The translations under genes were made by a program, and so were the position numbers. A DNA stretch of 64,000 nt, taken from positions 248,001 to 312,000 of the forward strand of contig NZ_QLUW01000005.1 of NCBI RefSeq assembly GCF_003268025.1. Reading direction: 5' to 3'. This DNA comes from Paenibacillus montanisoli. GTDB lineage: Bacteria > Bacillota > Bacilli > Paenibacillales > Paenibacillaceae. Positions 18,241 to 27,651 of the stretch are shown piece after piece; within the stretch, counting starts at the first letter, position 1; every line of letters begins with the position of its first letter. Under the pieces are notes generated by a model. The model was not told where the DNA came from. It saw only the letters and a program-made list of their open reading frames with translations, and ran no database searches.

Positions 18241-20210
18241 GTGAACGGCATAGAGGCCCTGCGGGCGGCGGACCGGGCGGTACCGGAGGATCCGGCGGCC
18301 AGCGGCCTGGCGGCCCGGGCGGCCCTGCACCGGGCAACTTCGGCTTCGGACCGGGACGCGGCGGTCCAGGCGGCATGATGGGCATGCCGGTGCAGAAGGC
18401 GAAGGATTTCAAAGGCACCTTGCGCAGGCTGACCGGCTACTTGCGCCCGTACCGGTTCTCCTTGTTCGTCGTCCTGCTGACGGCGGTGCTCAGCACCGTG
18501 TTTTCCATCATCGGACCGAAGATCATGGGGAACGCAACGACGAAGCTGTTTGAAGGACTTATGGCCAAGTACAATAAAGTTCCCGGCGCGGAGATCGATT
18601 TCGGCTACATCTGGCACATACTCGTCGTCCTTGCGGTCTTATACGTCATCAGTGCACTATTTGGATTCATTCAACAATATGTCATGGCAAGCGTCGCGCA
18701 GAAGACGGTTTACGGCTTGCGCAAGGATGTCAGCGAGAAGCTGGCGCGCTTGCCGCTGAAGTTCTTCGATTCCCGCACGCACGGGGAAATTCTAAGCCGC
18801 GCCGTCAACGACGTGGACAACATCAGCGGCACGCTGCAGCAAAGCTTGACCCAATTCATCACGTCCTTCGTGACGCTGATCGGCGTCATTGTCATGATGC
18901 TGACAATCAGTCCGCTGCTGACGCTGATCACGATCGTGACGCTCCCGCTCAGCTTCCTCGCGATTAAACTGATAGCCGGACGCTCGCAGCTGTATTTCAA
19001 AGGCCAGCAAAAAGCGCTCGGCGAGCTAAACGGGCACGTCGAGGAGATGTATACGGGGCACAACATCGTGAAGGCGTTCGGCCATGAGCGCAAGTCGGTC
19101 GACAAGTTCAACGCCGTCAACGAGCAGCTTTACGAATCAGGCTGGCGGGCGCAGTTCGTCTCCGGCATGATCATGCCGATCATGGGCTTCATCGGCAACA
19201 TCGGCTACGTGCTCGTCAGCGTGGCGGGCGGCATCTTCGTCCTGCACAAATCGATAACGATCGGCGACGTGCAGGCCTTCATCTCCTACTCGCGCCAATT
19301 CATGATGCCGATTACGCAGACGGCCCAAATCGCCAACATCATTCAGTCGACGATCGCGTCGGCGGAACGGATTTTCGAGCTGCTGGATGAGGAAGAGGAA
19401 GTGCAGGAAGCAGCGAGTCCGGTCACGATCGCGGCTGGCCTAGGCCAATCTGCGAAGGCCAAAGGCGACGTCAGCTTCAATCACGTGAGCTTCCGCTACA
19501 AGGATGACACGCCTATTATCGAAGACATGGACATTCACGTCCGCGCCGGCCAAACGATTGCGATCGTCGGCCCGACCGGCGCAGGCAAAACGACGCTGAT
19601 CAACCTGCTGATGCGGTTCTACGAGCTGAACGGCGGGAGCATTACGATCGACGGCGCCGACTTGACGAAGCTTCGGCGGGGCGAGCTGCGGAGCCTGTTC
19701 GGCATGGTGCTCCAGGACACGTGGCTGTTCAACGGGACGATCCGCGACAACATCGCTTATGGGCGCGCCGACGTTACCGAGGACGAGGTAGTCGCCGCTG
19801 CCAGGGCCGCTTATGCGGACCATTTCATCCGCACATTGCCGGAAGGCTACGACACCGTGCTCAATGAAGAGGCCTCGAATATCTCTCAAGGCCAGAAGCA
19901 GCTGCTTACGATAGCCCGTGCCGTACTGGCCGATCCGGCCATCCTTATTCTCGACGAGGCGACCAGCAGCGTCGATACGCGAACCGAAATTCATATCCAG
20001 CATGCGATGAATGAGCTGATGCGCGGCAGAACCAGCTTCGTTATCGCGCACCGCCTCTCAACGATCCGCGATGCCGATCTCATCCTCGTCATGAATCATG
20101 GCACGGTGATCGAGCAAGGCTCGCATGAGGAATTGCTGGCGGCCGGCGGCTTCTACGCCGACCTGTATGAAAGCCAGTTCAGCAGCCGTAAACGGCAGGA
20201 CGTCAGCTAA
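18237..20210 (+). CDS. Heterodimeric ABC exporter subunit with consensus Walker B (LmrD/BmrD-like)
   Basis: 657 residues. An unusual N-terminal tail of about 50 residues is almost all Gly/Pro with few others, ending MMGMPVQKAKDF. A six-helix exporter domain and an ATPase domain follow. Walker A GPTGAGKTT is at 445-453, and Walker B LILDEATSS has the catalytic Glu (E574). The signature reads SQGQ (550-553) instead of SGGQ. Its altered signature faces the degenerate Walker B of the partner, giving one degenerate and one active ATP site, as in LmrCD-type pumps. Substrate unknown, probably drugs or lipids. Confidence 0.93.
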   Translation: MSERHRGPAGGGPGGTGGSGGQRPGGPGGPAPGNFGFGPGRGGPGGMMGMPVQKAKDFKGTLRRLTGYLRPYRFSLFVVLLTAVLSTVFSIIGPKIMGNATTKLFEGLMAKYNKVPGAEIDFGYIWHILVVLAVLYVISALFGFIQQYVMASVAQKTVYGLRKDVSEKLARLPLKFFDSRTHGEILSRAVNDVDNISGTLQQSLTQFITSFVTLIGVIVMMLTISPLLTLITIVTLPLSFLAIKLIAGRSQLYFKGQQKALGELNGHVEEMYTGHNIVKAFGHERKSVDKFNAVNEQLYESGWRAQFVSGMIMPIMGFIGNIGYVLVSVAGGIFVLHKSITIGDVQAFISYSRQFMMPITQTAQIANIIQSTIASAERIFELLDEEEEVQEAASPVTIAAGLGQSAKAKGDVSFNHVSFRYKDDTPIIEDMDIHVRAGQTIAIVGPTGAGKTTLINLLMRFYELNGGSITIDGADLTKLRRGELRSLFGMVLQDTWLFNGTIRDNIAYGRADVTEDEVVAAARAAYADHFIRTLPEGYDTVLNEEASNISQGQKQLLTIARAVLADPAILILDEATSSVDTRTEIHIQHAMNELMRGRTSFVIAHRLSTIRDADLILVMNHGTVIEQGSHEELLAAGGFYADLYESQFSSRKRQDVS

Positions 20211-20221
20211 ACGATCGCATC

Positions 20222-20268
20222 AAGCCTCCATATCCACCTGTTTCGGGATGGATATGGAGGCTTTTTCT
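20222..20268 (+). terminator. Terminator of the MarR-ABC exporter operon
   Basis: AGCCTCCATATCCA (20223-20236) pairs perfectly with 20249-20262 and is followed by TTTTTCT. Confidence 0.9.
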
Positions 20269-20373
20269 ATTTTCACGTCCCAGTTGTCGTATCGCGGTTA
20301 AAAGCTGAACGTGCATGGTATACTGAAATGGGATTTATTTCAAGTCAATTTGTAAACTGGAGGAATTCCGACC

Positions 20374-21945
20374 ATGGTAACCACGATTCTGCTGATAGCA
20401 CTCGTTGTTCTAATCGCGCTGCCCCTGCTCTCGTTCTTCGGCTACATGTACATCCTGTCCAGACGTCCCAAGCATTCCATTATCCGTTCGCATCCGTTTC
20501 TCGGCTGGATCCGCTACCTGCTCGAGAAGCTCGGACCGGAATTCCGGCAATATTGGTTCGACAACGATACGGAAGGCCGCCCGTTCTCGCGGGCCGATTT
20601 CGTCGGCATCGTGTATGCGGCCAAATACCGCACCGATCTGATTTCCTTCGGCGGCCGGCGCGACTACGAGAAGCCGGGCTTCTACTTGTCCAACGCGATG
20701 TTTCCGAAATTGACGAGCGAACTGAAGGTCGACAACCTGGAGCTTGTCCCGGGCCGAAAATACGTCATTACCGACGAGGGTCTGTTCACCCGCAAGGAGA
20801 AAACCGTCGACGAGAGCGTCAAGCGCTGGCTTCTCGCGGATGAGGACGTCATCGTTGTCGGCGCCGAACGCCGCGAGCCGTGGCGGCTTAAAGGGATGTT
20901 CGGCGCATCGGCCACCTCCTTCGGCGCGGTCGGCGAGCATTACATCCAATCGACGGGCAATGGCGCCGCGATGGCGGGCGGATCGTGGATTAACACCGGC
21001 GAGGGCGGCGTCGCCGACGTTCATCTCGCCTCCGGGGCGGATGTCATTTCGCAGATTGGGCCGGGTATGTTCGGTTTCCGCGACAATGAAGGCCGATTCT
21101 CCATAGAGGAATACAAGCGCAAAGCAAGCCACCCGAACATCAAGGCGTTCGAGTTGAAATTCCATCAGGGCGCGAAGATCCGCGGCGGGCACCTCGAGGG
21201 CTCAAAGGTTACCGAAGCGGTAGCTGCGGCAAGGCTCGTTCCCATCGGAAAAACGGTCAATTCCCCAAACCGCTTCGAGTTTCTAACGAGCCCCGAGGAA
21301 GCGCTCCGTTTCATCGGCACGCTGCAGGAAGCCGGCGGCAAACCGGTCGGCATTAAGATCGTGGTGGGCGATCCGAAGCGGCTCGAGCCGTTGTTTAAGG
21401 CTATGCTGGAGCTGAACATCTACCCCGACTTCATTACGGTGGACGGCTCCGAGGGCGGGTCGGGCGCAACGTTCAAGGCGATGGCCGACGGCATGGGTCT
21501 GCCGCTCTACGCGGCGCTCATCATCCTCGACGACACCGCCCGCAAATTCGGCGTCCGCGACCGTATCCGCATCTTCGCCTCCGGCAAGCTCATTACGCCG
21601 GATAAGGTCGCCATCGCCCTCGCGCTCGGCGCCGACTGCGTCAACTCGGCGCGAGGCTTCATGATGGCGAACGGCTGCATTATGGCGCTGCAATGCCATA
21701 CCGGCAAATGCCCGACCGGCATCACGACGACCGATGCCAAGTATCAGGCCGCGCTGGCGCCGGAAGAGAAGCAGTGGCGCGTCATGAACTATATTTTGCA
21801 GCTGAGGGAAGGCTTGTTCTCGCTGTCTGCGGCATGCGGGCTGGAAAGCCCGAAAGGGCTGCGGCGGGAGCATGTCGTCTACACGAACGAAAGCGGCCAG
21901 ACGACCCGGATCGTTGATTTGTTTCCTTATCCGGAGGCTCAGTAA
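20374..21945 (+). CDS. FMN-binding glutamate-synthase-domain protein (YerD-like), membrane-anchored
   Basis: 523 residues. One N-terminal membrane segment (about residues 3-27) is followed by a cytoplasmic domain matching the FMN/Fe-S half of glutamate synthase: GGEGGVADVHLASGADVISQ-like and DFITVDGSEGGSGATFKAM segments, and ALQCHTGKCPTGI with Cys residues suited to the iron-sulfur centre. It corresponds to Bacillus YerD. It lacks the glutaminase domain, so it is not a full glutamate synthase; the physiological reaction is unproven. TGGAGG lies before the ATG. Monocistronic by spacing. Confidence 0.88.
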   Translation: MVTTILLIALVVLIALPLLSFFGYMYILSRRPKHSIIRSHPFLGWIRYLLEKLGPEFRQYWFDNDTEGRPFSRADFVGIVYAAKYRTDLISFGGRRDYEKPGFYLSNAMFPKLTSELKVDNLELVPGRKYVITDEGLFTRKEKTVDESVKRWLLADEDVIVVGAERREPWRLKGMFGASATSFGAVGEHYIQSTGNGAAMAGGSWINTGEGGVADVHLASGADVISQIGPGMFGFRDNEGRFSIEEYKRKASHPNIKAFELKFHQGAKIRGGHLEGSKVTEAVAAARLVPIGKTVNSPNRFEFLTSPEEALRFIGTLQEAGGKPVGIKIVVGDPKRLEPLFKAMLELNIYPDFITVDGSEGGSGATFKAMADGMGLPLYAALIILDDTARKFGVRDRIRIFASGKLITPDKVAIALALGADCVNSARGFMMANGCIMALQCHTGKCPTGITTTDAKYQAALAPEEKQWRVMNYILQLREGLFSLSAACGLESPKGLRREHVVYTNESGQTTRIVDLFPYPEAQ

Positions 21946-21972
21946 TCGGTCAGGAAAATTTCGTGATGGCTA

Positions 21973-22041
21973 TTGACAAGGATGAGCTTCCCCAATTAAA
22001 CTTACTTTATATTATTAAGTTTATAAACATATGTAAGTTAA
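21973..22041 (+). promoter_or_regulatory. Promoter region and inverted repeats of the yceI-like gene
   Basis: TTGACA at 21973-21978 is followed after 18 bp by TAAACT. An inverted repeat, TAAACTTA (21997-22004) and TAAGTTTA (22016-22023), overlaps this -10, with a further half-site TAAGTTAA at 22034-22041. A repressor operator is likely; the regulator is unknown. Confidence 0.5.
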
Positions 22042-22059
22042 TTTAGGAGGCCTATTATA

Positions 22060-22593
22060 ATGTCCACGTCCAAATGGATCGTCGATGCAAGCCACAGCAG
22101 TGTTGATTTCACGATTAGACACATGATGATTGCGAAAGTGAAAGGAACGTTTCACGATTTCGATGCGGTCATTGAGGCTGATCCGGCCGATCTGACGACG
22201 GCGAACATCGAATTTAACGTCGCGCTGACGAGCATCGATACGCGCAACTCCGACCGCGACAACCACCTGCGCTCCGGCGATTTCTTCGATATCGAGCAGC
22301 ATCCGACGATGTCCTTCCGTTCGACGAAGATTTCCAAGTCCGATGAAGGCGAATACGACATTACGGGCGAGCTGAGCCTGCACGGCGTAACGCGCACGGA
22401 AACGTTCTCGGTGACATACGAAGGCAGCGGCAAAGATCCATGGGGCAACGAGAAGGTCGGCTTCAGCGGCAAAGGCGCGATCAAACGCAGCGATTACGGC
22501 CTGACGTACAACGCGGCGCTTGAAACCGGCGGCGTACTGATCGGCGACGAAGTGAAGTTCACGATTGAAATCGAAGCTTCCAAGCAGGCTTAA
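22060..22593 (+). CDS. YceI-family protein
   Basis: 177 residues, the usual length of a cytoplasmic YceI. The lipocalin-like YceI fold shows as KWIVDASHSSVDFTIRHMMI, KGTFHDFDAVIEAD, and the repeated loops DNHLRSGDFFDIEQHPTMSF and GELSLHGVTRTETF. Family members bind isoprenoid or fatty amide ligands; no signal peptide is present here. TTAGGAGG stands before the ATG. It is a single gene with a strong bidirectional terminator after it and an operator-like region before it. Confidence 0.92.
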   Translation: MSTSKWIVDASHSSVDFTIRHMMIAKVKGTFHDFDAVIEADPADLTTANIEFNVALTSIDTRNSDRDNHLRSGDFFDIEQHPTMSFRSTKISKSDEGEYDITGELSLHGVTRTETFSVTYEGSGKDPWGNEKVGFSGKGAIKRSDYGLTYNAALETGGVLIGDEVKFTIEIEASKQA

Positions 22594-22601
22594 GCTTCCA
22601 T

Positions 22602-22641
22602 GAATAAAAAAAAGGTTCTCCGTCATGGAGAACCTTTTTCG
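22602..22641. terminator. Bidirectional terminator
   Basis: A/T-flanked stem AAAAAGGTTCTCC (22609-22621) pairs with GGAGAACCTTTTT (22627-22639). It serves yceI on the plus strand and the GH36-like gene on the minus strand. Confidence 0.9.
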
Positions 22642-22644
22642 CCA

Positions 22645-24456
22645 TTAAATAACATTCCGTCTCAAATACGCAGCTCCCGAACTCGGAACCTCCAGTACAT
22701 AGAGGCCTTGGCCAATTGCGGCAGCCTCCTCCCTGCGGACGATCTCTCCCATACAATTGTGCACTTCAATGGTTACGTTCTCCAGTGCTTCCTCGAACTC
22801 CAGAATGAGCCGCTCCTTTGCCGTTCCATTCACAACGACCAGCTCGGGCGGGAGACCGCTGCCAGCTGGAATGACGCTATCGTTATAGGCCGCAATAATC
22901 TGCTGGTCGGCCGAGGTTGCCCGGACAAGCGGATACAGCAGCTCCGGACGAAACGGCTCCAGCCTTCCATCCAGCAGCGTCTCCCGATGCGAGCGGAAGA
23001 ACGCCAGCCAATAGGCCAGCATACGCCGGTGATCTTCGGGAATGCGGTCAAGCCGCACCGATATCTGCGGCACCGCGAACAGTACATTAAGGAGATGCAT
23101 GGCGGCACACTCGACCGGCTCGTTAACATGCCACATGATCATATCGGCGTGCGCCGCGGTATTACCGCATAAGAGTCGAATGTCGAGCGTACGGATCCGA
23201 TTCGTGACCGGGTCATTCGGACAGTCGGCCGCTCTGAAAATATTCCCGTATTTGCGCATCTGCGGCCCGACATAGGATTGACGGAACTCGATAAGGATAT
23301 CCGGCTTGAGCTCGCGTAGCCGCCCGATCACATCCGTCAACAGCCGGTCCGCGGCGGCCGGCACCGAAATATAATCCATGCCTTCGCCGCCGTTCCGATC
23401 GGCATCCGCCCGTTGCGCGAACATATCGACAAAGTCCAGCTTCAAACCATCCAAATCCCATTCCCGCACGGCTTGCTCGTACAAGCCAATCAGGTATTCA
23501 CGGGCTTCGGGGTACCTCGGATCGATGACGCCGGCGCCGAGCTCTTCATTGACGTACAGCAGCTTTCCTTCAAACCGCTCCCATGCCCGGCTCTTCTTGC
23601 CGATGAAGGGAACGGAATACCATAGCAAATACTTCATGCCTACGGCATGAACGCGATCGACATGAGCCCGCATATCCGGAAACTTCTCTACGCTCGCTTC
23701 CCAATCGCCGCAGTACAGGTATCCCCGCTCGTTGTCGGACGTTTGCCAGCCGTCATCTACGATGACCGCCTCGCAGCCAATCGCTTTGGCAAGCGCACAT
23801 TCAGCTTCAATGGCCTCCGGTGTCAGACGCTGGTGGAAGCTGTACCACGTCGATAACATCGGTTCTCTTGCCGCAGCCGGTACGAATGCCGGCTCCACGC
23901 CCTTCATGCTTGCCCACCAACGGGAAACATCGCCGAGGCAATCATAATAAGGCAGCTCCCGGGTATCCAGCAGCAGCGAAGCTTCGTATTCGGCAATAGG
24001 AGCAGTAGGCTCATGGAAAAGCGAAACGACGCAATGGAAATCCGCCGTTTCCTCGTGAACGCCAACCTTGATTCCGATCGGCGATAAGGTATCGGAGAAC
24101 GCAAAGGTGTGCCGATTCAAGCCCTCGTTATTGTAGATGCAGCCTACAGGCGCCGAGCTTGTCGCTTTCACCGTGCGGCCGTGTGCCCAATCGGCGGGAA
24201 AAGAGCGATTGCGGTCGGCTCCCGGATGCCACAAGCCATGCATATCCACGATGGGCAGCGTCCATTTCAGCTGCAAGACAGGCGGGACGGCCGCCACTGC
24301 TGCTGCCAATCGCAAATGGACAACATGAACGCCATCACTATACTCAGAGGCCGTAAGCGTCACTTCGAAAGCATGCACTGCCGCCTCCTTTTCCAACGTA
24401 ACGGTATACCCGCCCGCCTGAACCTGAGCCTGTGCCTGAATGCTCCTTACTGCCAT
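22645..24456 (-). CDS. GH36-like glycoside hydrolase (alpha-galactosidase family)
   Basis: 603 residues, cytoplasmic. A beta-sandwich N-terminal domain precedes a TIM barrel with VIVDDGWQ (about 232-238), GMKYLLWYS (273-281) and the nucleophile motif LKLDFVD with D341. A candidate acid/base is D411 in FRAADCPND. These are marks of clan GH-D (families 27/36). It probably removes alpha-linked galactose or a related sugar from oligosaccharides brought in by the neighbouring importer. Its start overlaps the stop of the upstream glycosidase gene by 10 bp, and AAGGAGGAG precedes the ATG. Exact specificity is unknown. Confidence 0.85.
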   Translation of the reverse strand: MAVRSIQAQAQVQAGGYTVTLEKEAAVHAFEVTLTASEYSDGVHVVHLRLAAAVAAVPPVLQLKWTLPIVDMHGLWHPGADRNRSFPADWAHGRTVKATSSAPVGCIYNNEGLNRHTFAFSDTLSPIGIKVGVHEETADFHCVVSLFHEPTAPIAEYEASLLLDTRELPYYDCLGDVSRWWASMKGVEPAFVPAAAREPMLSTWYSFHQRLTPEAIEAECALAKAIGCEAVIVDDGWQTSDNERGYLYCGDWEASVEKFPDMRAHVDRVHAVGMKYLLWYSVPFIGKKSRAWERFEGKLLYVNEELGAGVIDPRYPEAREYLIGLYEQAVREWDLDGLKLDFVDMFAQRADADRNGGEGMDYISVPAAADRLLTDVIGRLRELKPDILIEFRQSYVGPQMRKYGNIFRAADCPNDPVTNRIRTLDIRLLCGNTAAHADMIMWHVNEPVECAAMHLLNVLFAVPQISVRLDRIPEDHRRMLAYWLAFFRSHRETLLDGRLEPFRPELLYPLVRATSADQQIIAAYNDSVIPAGSGLPPELVVVNGTAKERLILEFEEALENVTIEVHNCMGEIVRREEAAAIGQGLYVLEVPSSGAAYLRRNVI

Positions 24457-25712
24457 ACGTTTATCTCCTCCTTCTCGCCGATCCTAAACGTTTGATTGCC
24501 GATACATACCTGAACAGCCGGCCCATCCTGGTTCGTTACCGTAACCCGGCCTTCGCGAACTTCTACTGCGAGTTTATTGCGAAACAAGGCGATCCCTTCC
24601 GCCTTCACCCACTCCATGCCGTCCGGCAGCTGCGGAGCAATCTCCACGACCGCCCGCTCGGCCAGCGGCCTTACTCCCAATAAGCCGGTCACAACGCTGC
24701 CGATGACGGCATAGGACACTTCCGGATATTCTCTGCGCTTGGTCCGCTCGTCACAAAGCTTGAGAAGGACTTGATAAGCCTCCTCCTTCTCGCCCGTTGC
24801 ATAATACACTTCCGGTAAGTGCGACATTTCCTCTACGTTCGAGACGCCGTTTCGAATAATATCCCGGACGGCCTGCTGGCGTTTCTCCTCGGAATCGATC
24901 AATCCGAAATAGATCGGCATATATTGAGCGGACAAGTAGTACTTCGTATAATAGCTGCCGTCCTGTAGAATAGCCGAGCTAAAACGCTCAATCTCCCCAT
25001 TCCACCACTGCGTGTCATAGATATGCTGCAGTCGCTTGGCCAGGCTGCCGTACCGAGCGGCGTTGCTCTCTTCTCCGCGAAGCTTGGCCATCGCACCGTA
25101 AGCGGCATAGGCGGCGTATTGAGCGGCGATTAGATCGCCGCCGGCCTTAGGCGTAAGCGCGTCTTCCACATAAGACGCAATCCCTCGCCTGCCCTCGCCT
25201 CTCACATGGTCGGGGATGCCGTCACCGTCGCGGTCCCAGCGCTCTACATACTCGTTCAAGCTCCGTTCATAGAAGTGAAGCAGCCGGTCATCGTTCAAAT
25301 AATCGGCGTCGCCGCTCCATAGATATTGCCGGAAACAGCATGCCACGACATCGAAATTGGCCGGCAGGTTGTACCAGAAATCGGCATCGCTTGTATAATC
25401 GTCGGGGCAAGGCTGCCCATCCTTGGTGATCTCCCAATAGGTGCACCAATCTTTGGACTCGCTGATGTTCTCCGCAAACTTCAACAGCATATTTTTCGTA
25501 TACTCGCCTAACCCAAGCACGGCCGCGCCTGTGCTCATGTGCGCTACATCGCGCATACAGAATGCCGCGCGCCCCGGCAGCGCCGCTTCATACCACAATC
25601 CGACGGGATCGCGATCCGATGCACAGGCCAGCGCCTGATCCTTGGCCCATTGGACCGCTGCTTCAAGCTCAGGCGATGAGGATTTCAGTTTAAACGGACT
25701 CGTAATCGACAT
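24447..25712 (-). CDS. Six-hairpin (alpha/alpha-6 barrel) glycosidase-like protein
   Basis: 421 residues, no signal peptide. Helical repeats with FCMRDVAHMSTGAAVLGLGE, DYTSDADFWYNLPANFDVV, RWDRDGDGIPDHVRGEG and LTPKAGGDLIAAQYAAY resemble six-hairpin glycosidases such as those of GH63/GH78/GH105-like groups. The conserved D/E residues in the DRDGDGIPDH loop may be catalytic. I cannot place it in one family. It lies between the permease gene and the GH36-like gene and probably acts on the same imported glycan. Confidence 0.7.
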   Translation of the reverse strand: MSITSPFKLKSSSPELEAAVQWAKDQALACASDRDPVGLWYEAALPGRAAFCMRDVAHMSTGAAVLGLGEYTKNMLLKFAENISESKDWCTYWEITKDGQPCPDDYTSDADFWYNLPANFDVVACCFRQYLWSGDADYLNDDRLLHFYERSLNEYVERWDRDGDGIPDHVRGEGRRGIASYVEDALTPKAGGDLIAAQYAAYAAYGAMAKLRGEESNAARYGSLAKRLQHIYDTQWWNGEIERFSSAILQDGSYYTKYYLSAQYMPIYFGLIDSEEKRQQAVRDIIRNGVSNVEEMSHLPEVYYATGEKEEAYQVLLKLCDERTKRREYPEVSYAVIGSVVTGLLGVRPLAERAVVEIAPQLPDGMEWVKAEGIALFRNKLAVEVREGRVTVTNQDGPAVQVCIGNQTFRIGEKEEINVWQ

Positions 25713-25754
25713 GGCTAAGCCTGCCTCCCTATACGTACAAATGTAGAACGGAGC

Positions 25755-26651
25755 TTATCCTTTCACGGAACCCAGCGTAATGCCCCCGATAAAATACTTC
25801 TGCAAGAAAGGATACACGCAAAGAATCGGTACCGTAACAAGAATGGTCGTTGCTGCGCGCAGCGTTTGCGGCGATAGGCCTTGGAACTTGTGCAGCAGCA
25901 GCTGTTGGTCGCGAATTTGCTGCGTCGCCTCTACCTCCAGCAAGAGCCGGCGCAGATAAACCTGAAGCGTATCGAATTGACCGTTGAAATTGTAAAGAAT
26001 GACGTCGAACCACGAATTCCAGTGGCCAACGGCGGCATAGATCGAAACAGCGGCAAACACCGGCATGGCGACAGGGATGACGATGCGCATATAGATGCGC
26101 AGTTCCCCCGCTCCGTCAATACGAGCCGATTCAAACAGCGCCTCGGGCAAGTCGGAAATATACGACGCCATTAGCAGCATAAAGTAAGCATTGATCAGCC
26201 CCGGAATCCAATACACCTGAAACGTATTGGTCAGATGCAGCTGGTTCATGAGAATGTACGTAGGGATGATCCCGCCGCTGAAGTACATGGTCATAAAGAA
26301 CAACACGCGCATAAACTTCCGGCCGGAGAAGGTCCGGATGCTGATGATATAAGACAGCAAACCAGTTACGAACAAGCAGGTGACCGTTCCGACCGCCACG
26401 CGCAAAACGGACCAGCCCAGCCCTGAAAGCAGCTTCTTGTTCTCAAACAGCATGTTATAAGCGGAGAAAGAGACCTTCCTCGGGAAAAAATAAATGCCGC
26501 CCCGCGCCGCATCCTTACCGTCATTAAAAGAAAGCGCCAGCAGGTTGATGAACGGATAGACCACAACGAAACCGAGCAATAGCAGAACGATGATGATCGC
26601 GGCGTCGGCTGCAAGGTTTGTTAACGATCCTCTGCGTGATCGGTATTCCAT
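25755..26651 (-). CDS. ABC transporter permease, LplC/YtcP type
   Basis: 298 residues with about six membrane segments. An EAA-like loop (ALFESARIDGAGELRIYMRI) lies at about residues 177-196. The C-terminal YPFLQKYFIGGITLGSVKG ending is diagnostic of the LplC/YtcP permeases that import complex oligosaccharides such as pectin fragments. It pairs with the LplB-type permease encoded 17 bp upstream. Confidence 0.93.
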   Translation of the reverse strand: MEYRSRRGSLTNLAADAAIIIVLLLLGFVVVYPFINLLALSFNDGKDAARGGIYFFPRKVSFSAYNMLFENKKLLSGLGWSVLRVAVGTVTCLFVTGLLSYIISIRTFSGRKFMRVLFFMTMYFSGGIIPTYILMNQLHLTNTFQVYWIPGLINAYFMLLMASYISDLPEALFESARIDGAGELRIYMRIVIPVAMPVFAAVSIYAAVGHWNSWFDVILYNFNGQFDTLQVYLRRLLLEVEATQQIRDQQLLLHKFQGLSPQTLRAATTILVTVPILCVYPFLQKYFIGGITLGSVKG

Positions 26652-26668
26652 ATCGAACAGCCTCCTTA

Positions 26669-27574
26669 TCAGAATATCGAGGATTGCATATAGCGTTTAG
26701 ACAGGCGATTGGCAAGGATGACAAGCACAAGCCCAATGCCGCTCTTCATCAAGCCAACGGCCGTTCCGTAGGAATAGTTGCCGAGCTGTACGCCGAAGCG
26801 GTACACATAGGTGTCAATGACCTCATAGTGATCCTGCGTCAGCGGATTGCCGATCAGCAGCTGCTGCTCGAAGCCCGCATTCAAGATGCCGCCGATGGCC
26901 AGAATGAACAGAAGCACGGCCGTCGAGCGTATGCCGGGCAGCGTAATATGACGGATCAGTCCGAATCGGCCAAGCCCGTCCACGCGCCCCGCTTCATACA
27001 GCTCCTTGTCGATACCGGCGATGGCGGATAAATAGATAATGGCGGAGAAACCCATATCCTTCCACACGTTGCTCGCGACAAGAATACCCCAGAAATAACT
27101 GCCCTTCGTCAGGAACTCCAGCGGCGCATCGATAATGCCAAGCCTTTGCAGCATATCATTCAGAATCCCATCGCTTCCCAAGAGCGTGAAGAGGATATTG
27201 GCCACGACTACCCACGAGATAAAATAGGGAATGTACGACAAGGATTGGATCGTCTTTTTGAACAGGCGGCCCCTGACCTCATTAAGGAGCAGCGCCAAAA
27301 TAATCGGCGCCGGGAAGCCGATCGCCAGATTGAGCAAGCTAATGACAAGCGTATTGCGAATGATTTGCAGAAAATCAGGCTCATTGAAAAAACGGACAAA
27401 ATGATCGAAGCCGACCCAATTCGAGAACATGGATTGTCCCGGCACGTAGTGTTGGAACGAAATGAGAAGCCCGTACATCGGATAATACGAGAAGATAAGC
27501 ACCCATGCGATCATCGGGATGCAAAGGAGCCAAATTTGCCGTTCGCGCCGTACTCTTTTCCATACTTCAGCCAT
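26669..27574 (-). CDS. ABC transporter permease, LplB/YteP type
   Basis: 301 residues from ATG 27574, preceded by AAAGGAGG. Characteristic stretches are LLCIPMIAWVLIFSYYPMYG, IGFPAPIILALLLNEVRG, the loop LYEAGRVDGLGRFGLIRHIT at about residue 200, and a YSYGTAVGLMKSGIGLVLV end. It is the first permease of the second carbohydrate importer. No ATPase gene is nearby; a shared MsmX-type ATPase is expected elsewhere in the genome. Confidence 0.93.
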   Translation of the reverse strand: MAEVWKRVRRERQIWLLCIPMIAWVLIFSYYPMYGLLISFQHYVPGQSMFSNWVGFDHFVRFFNEPDFLQIIRNTLVISLLNLAIGFPAPIILALLLNEVRGRLFKKTIQSLSYIPYFISWVVVANILFTLLGSDGILNDMLQRLGIIDAPLEFLTKGSYFWGILVASNVWKDMGFSAIIYLSAIAGIDKELYEAGRVDGLGRFGLIRHITLPGIRSTAVLLFILAIGGILNAGFEQQLLIGNPLTQDHYEVIDTYVYRFGVQLGNYSYGTAVGLMKSGIGLVLVILANRLSKRYMQSSIF

Positions 27575-27605
27575 ACGTAAACCTCCTTTTCCGGTCACTC
27601 AAACG

Positions 27606-27645
27606 AAACGGGGGATTCGTTCGGAACAGGAACGTTTCCCCCGCT
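27606..27645 (-). other. Intercistronic stem-loop between binding-protein and permease genes
   Basis: An inverted repeat with CGGGGGA (27609-27615) against TCCCCCG (27637-27643), plus inner complementary bases, lies between the lipoprotein and permease genes. There is no T-run. It occupies the same place as the stem-loop at 5755-5781 in the first locus and may set the ratio of binding protein to permease. Confidence 0.5.
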
Positions 27646-27651
27646 TGACGC

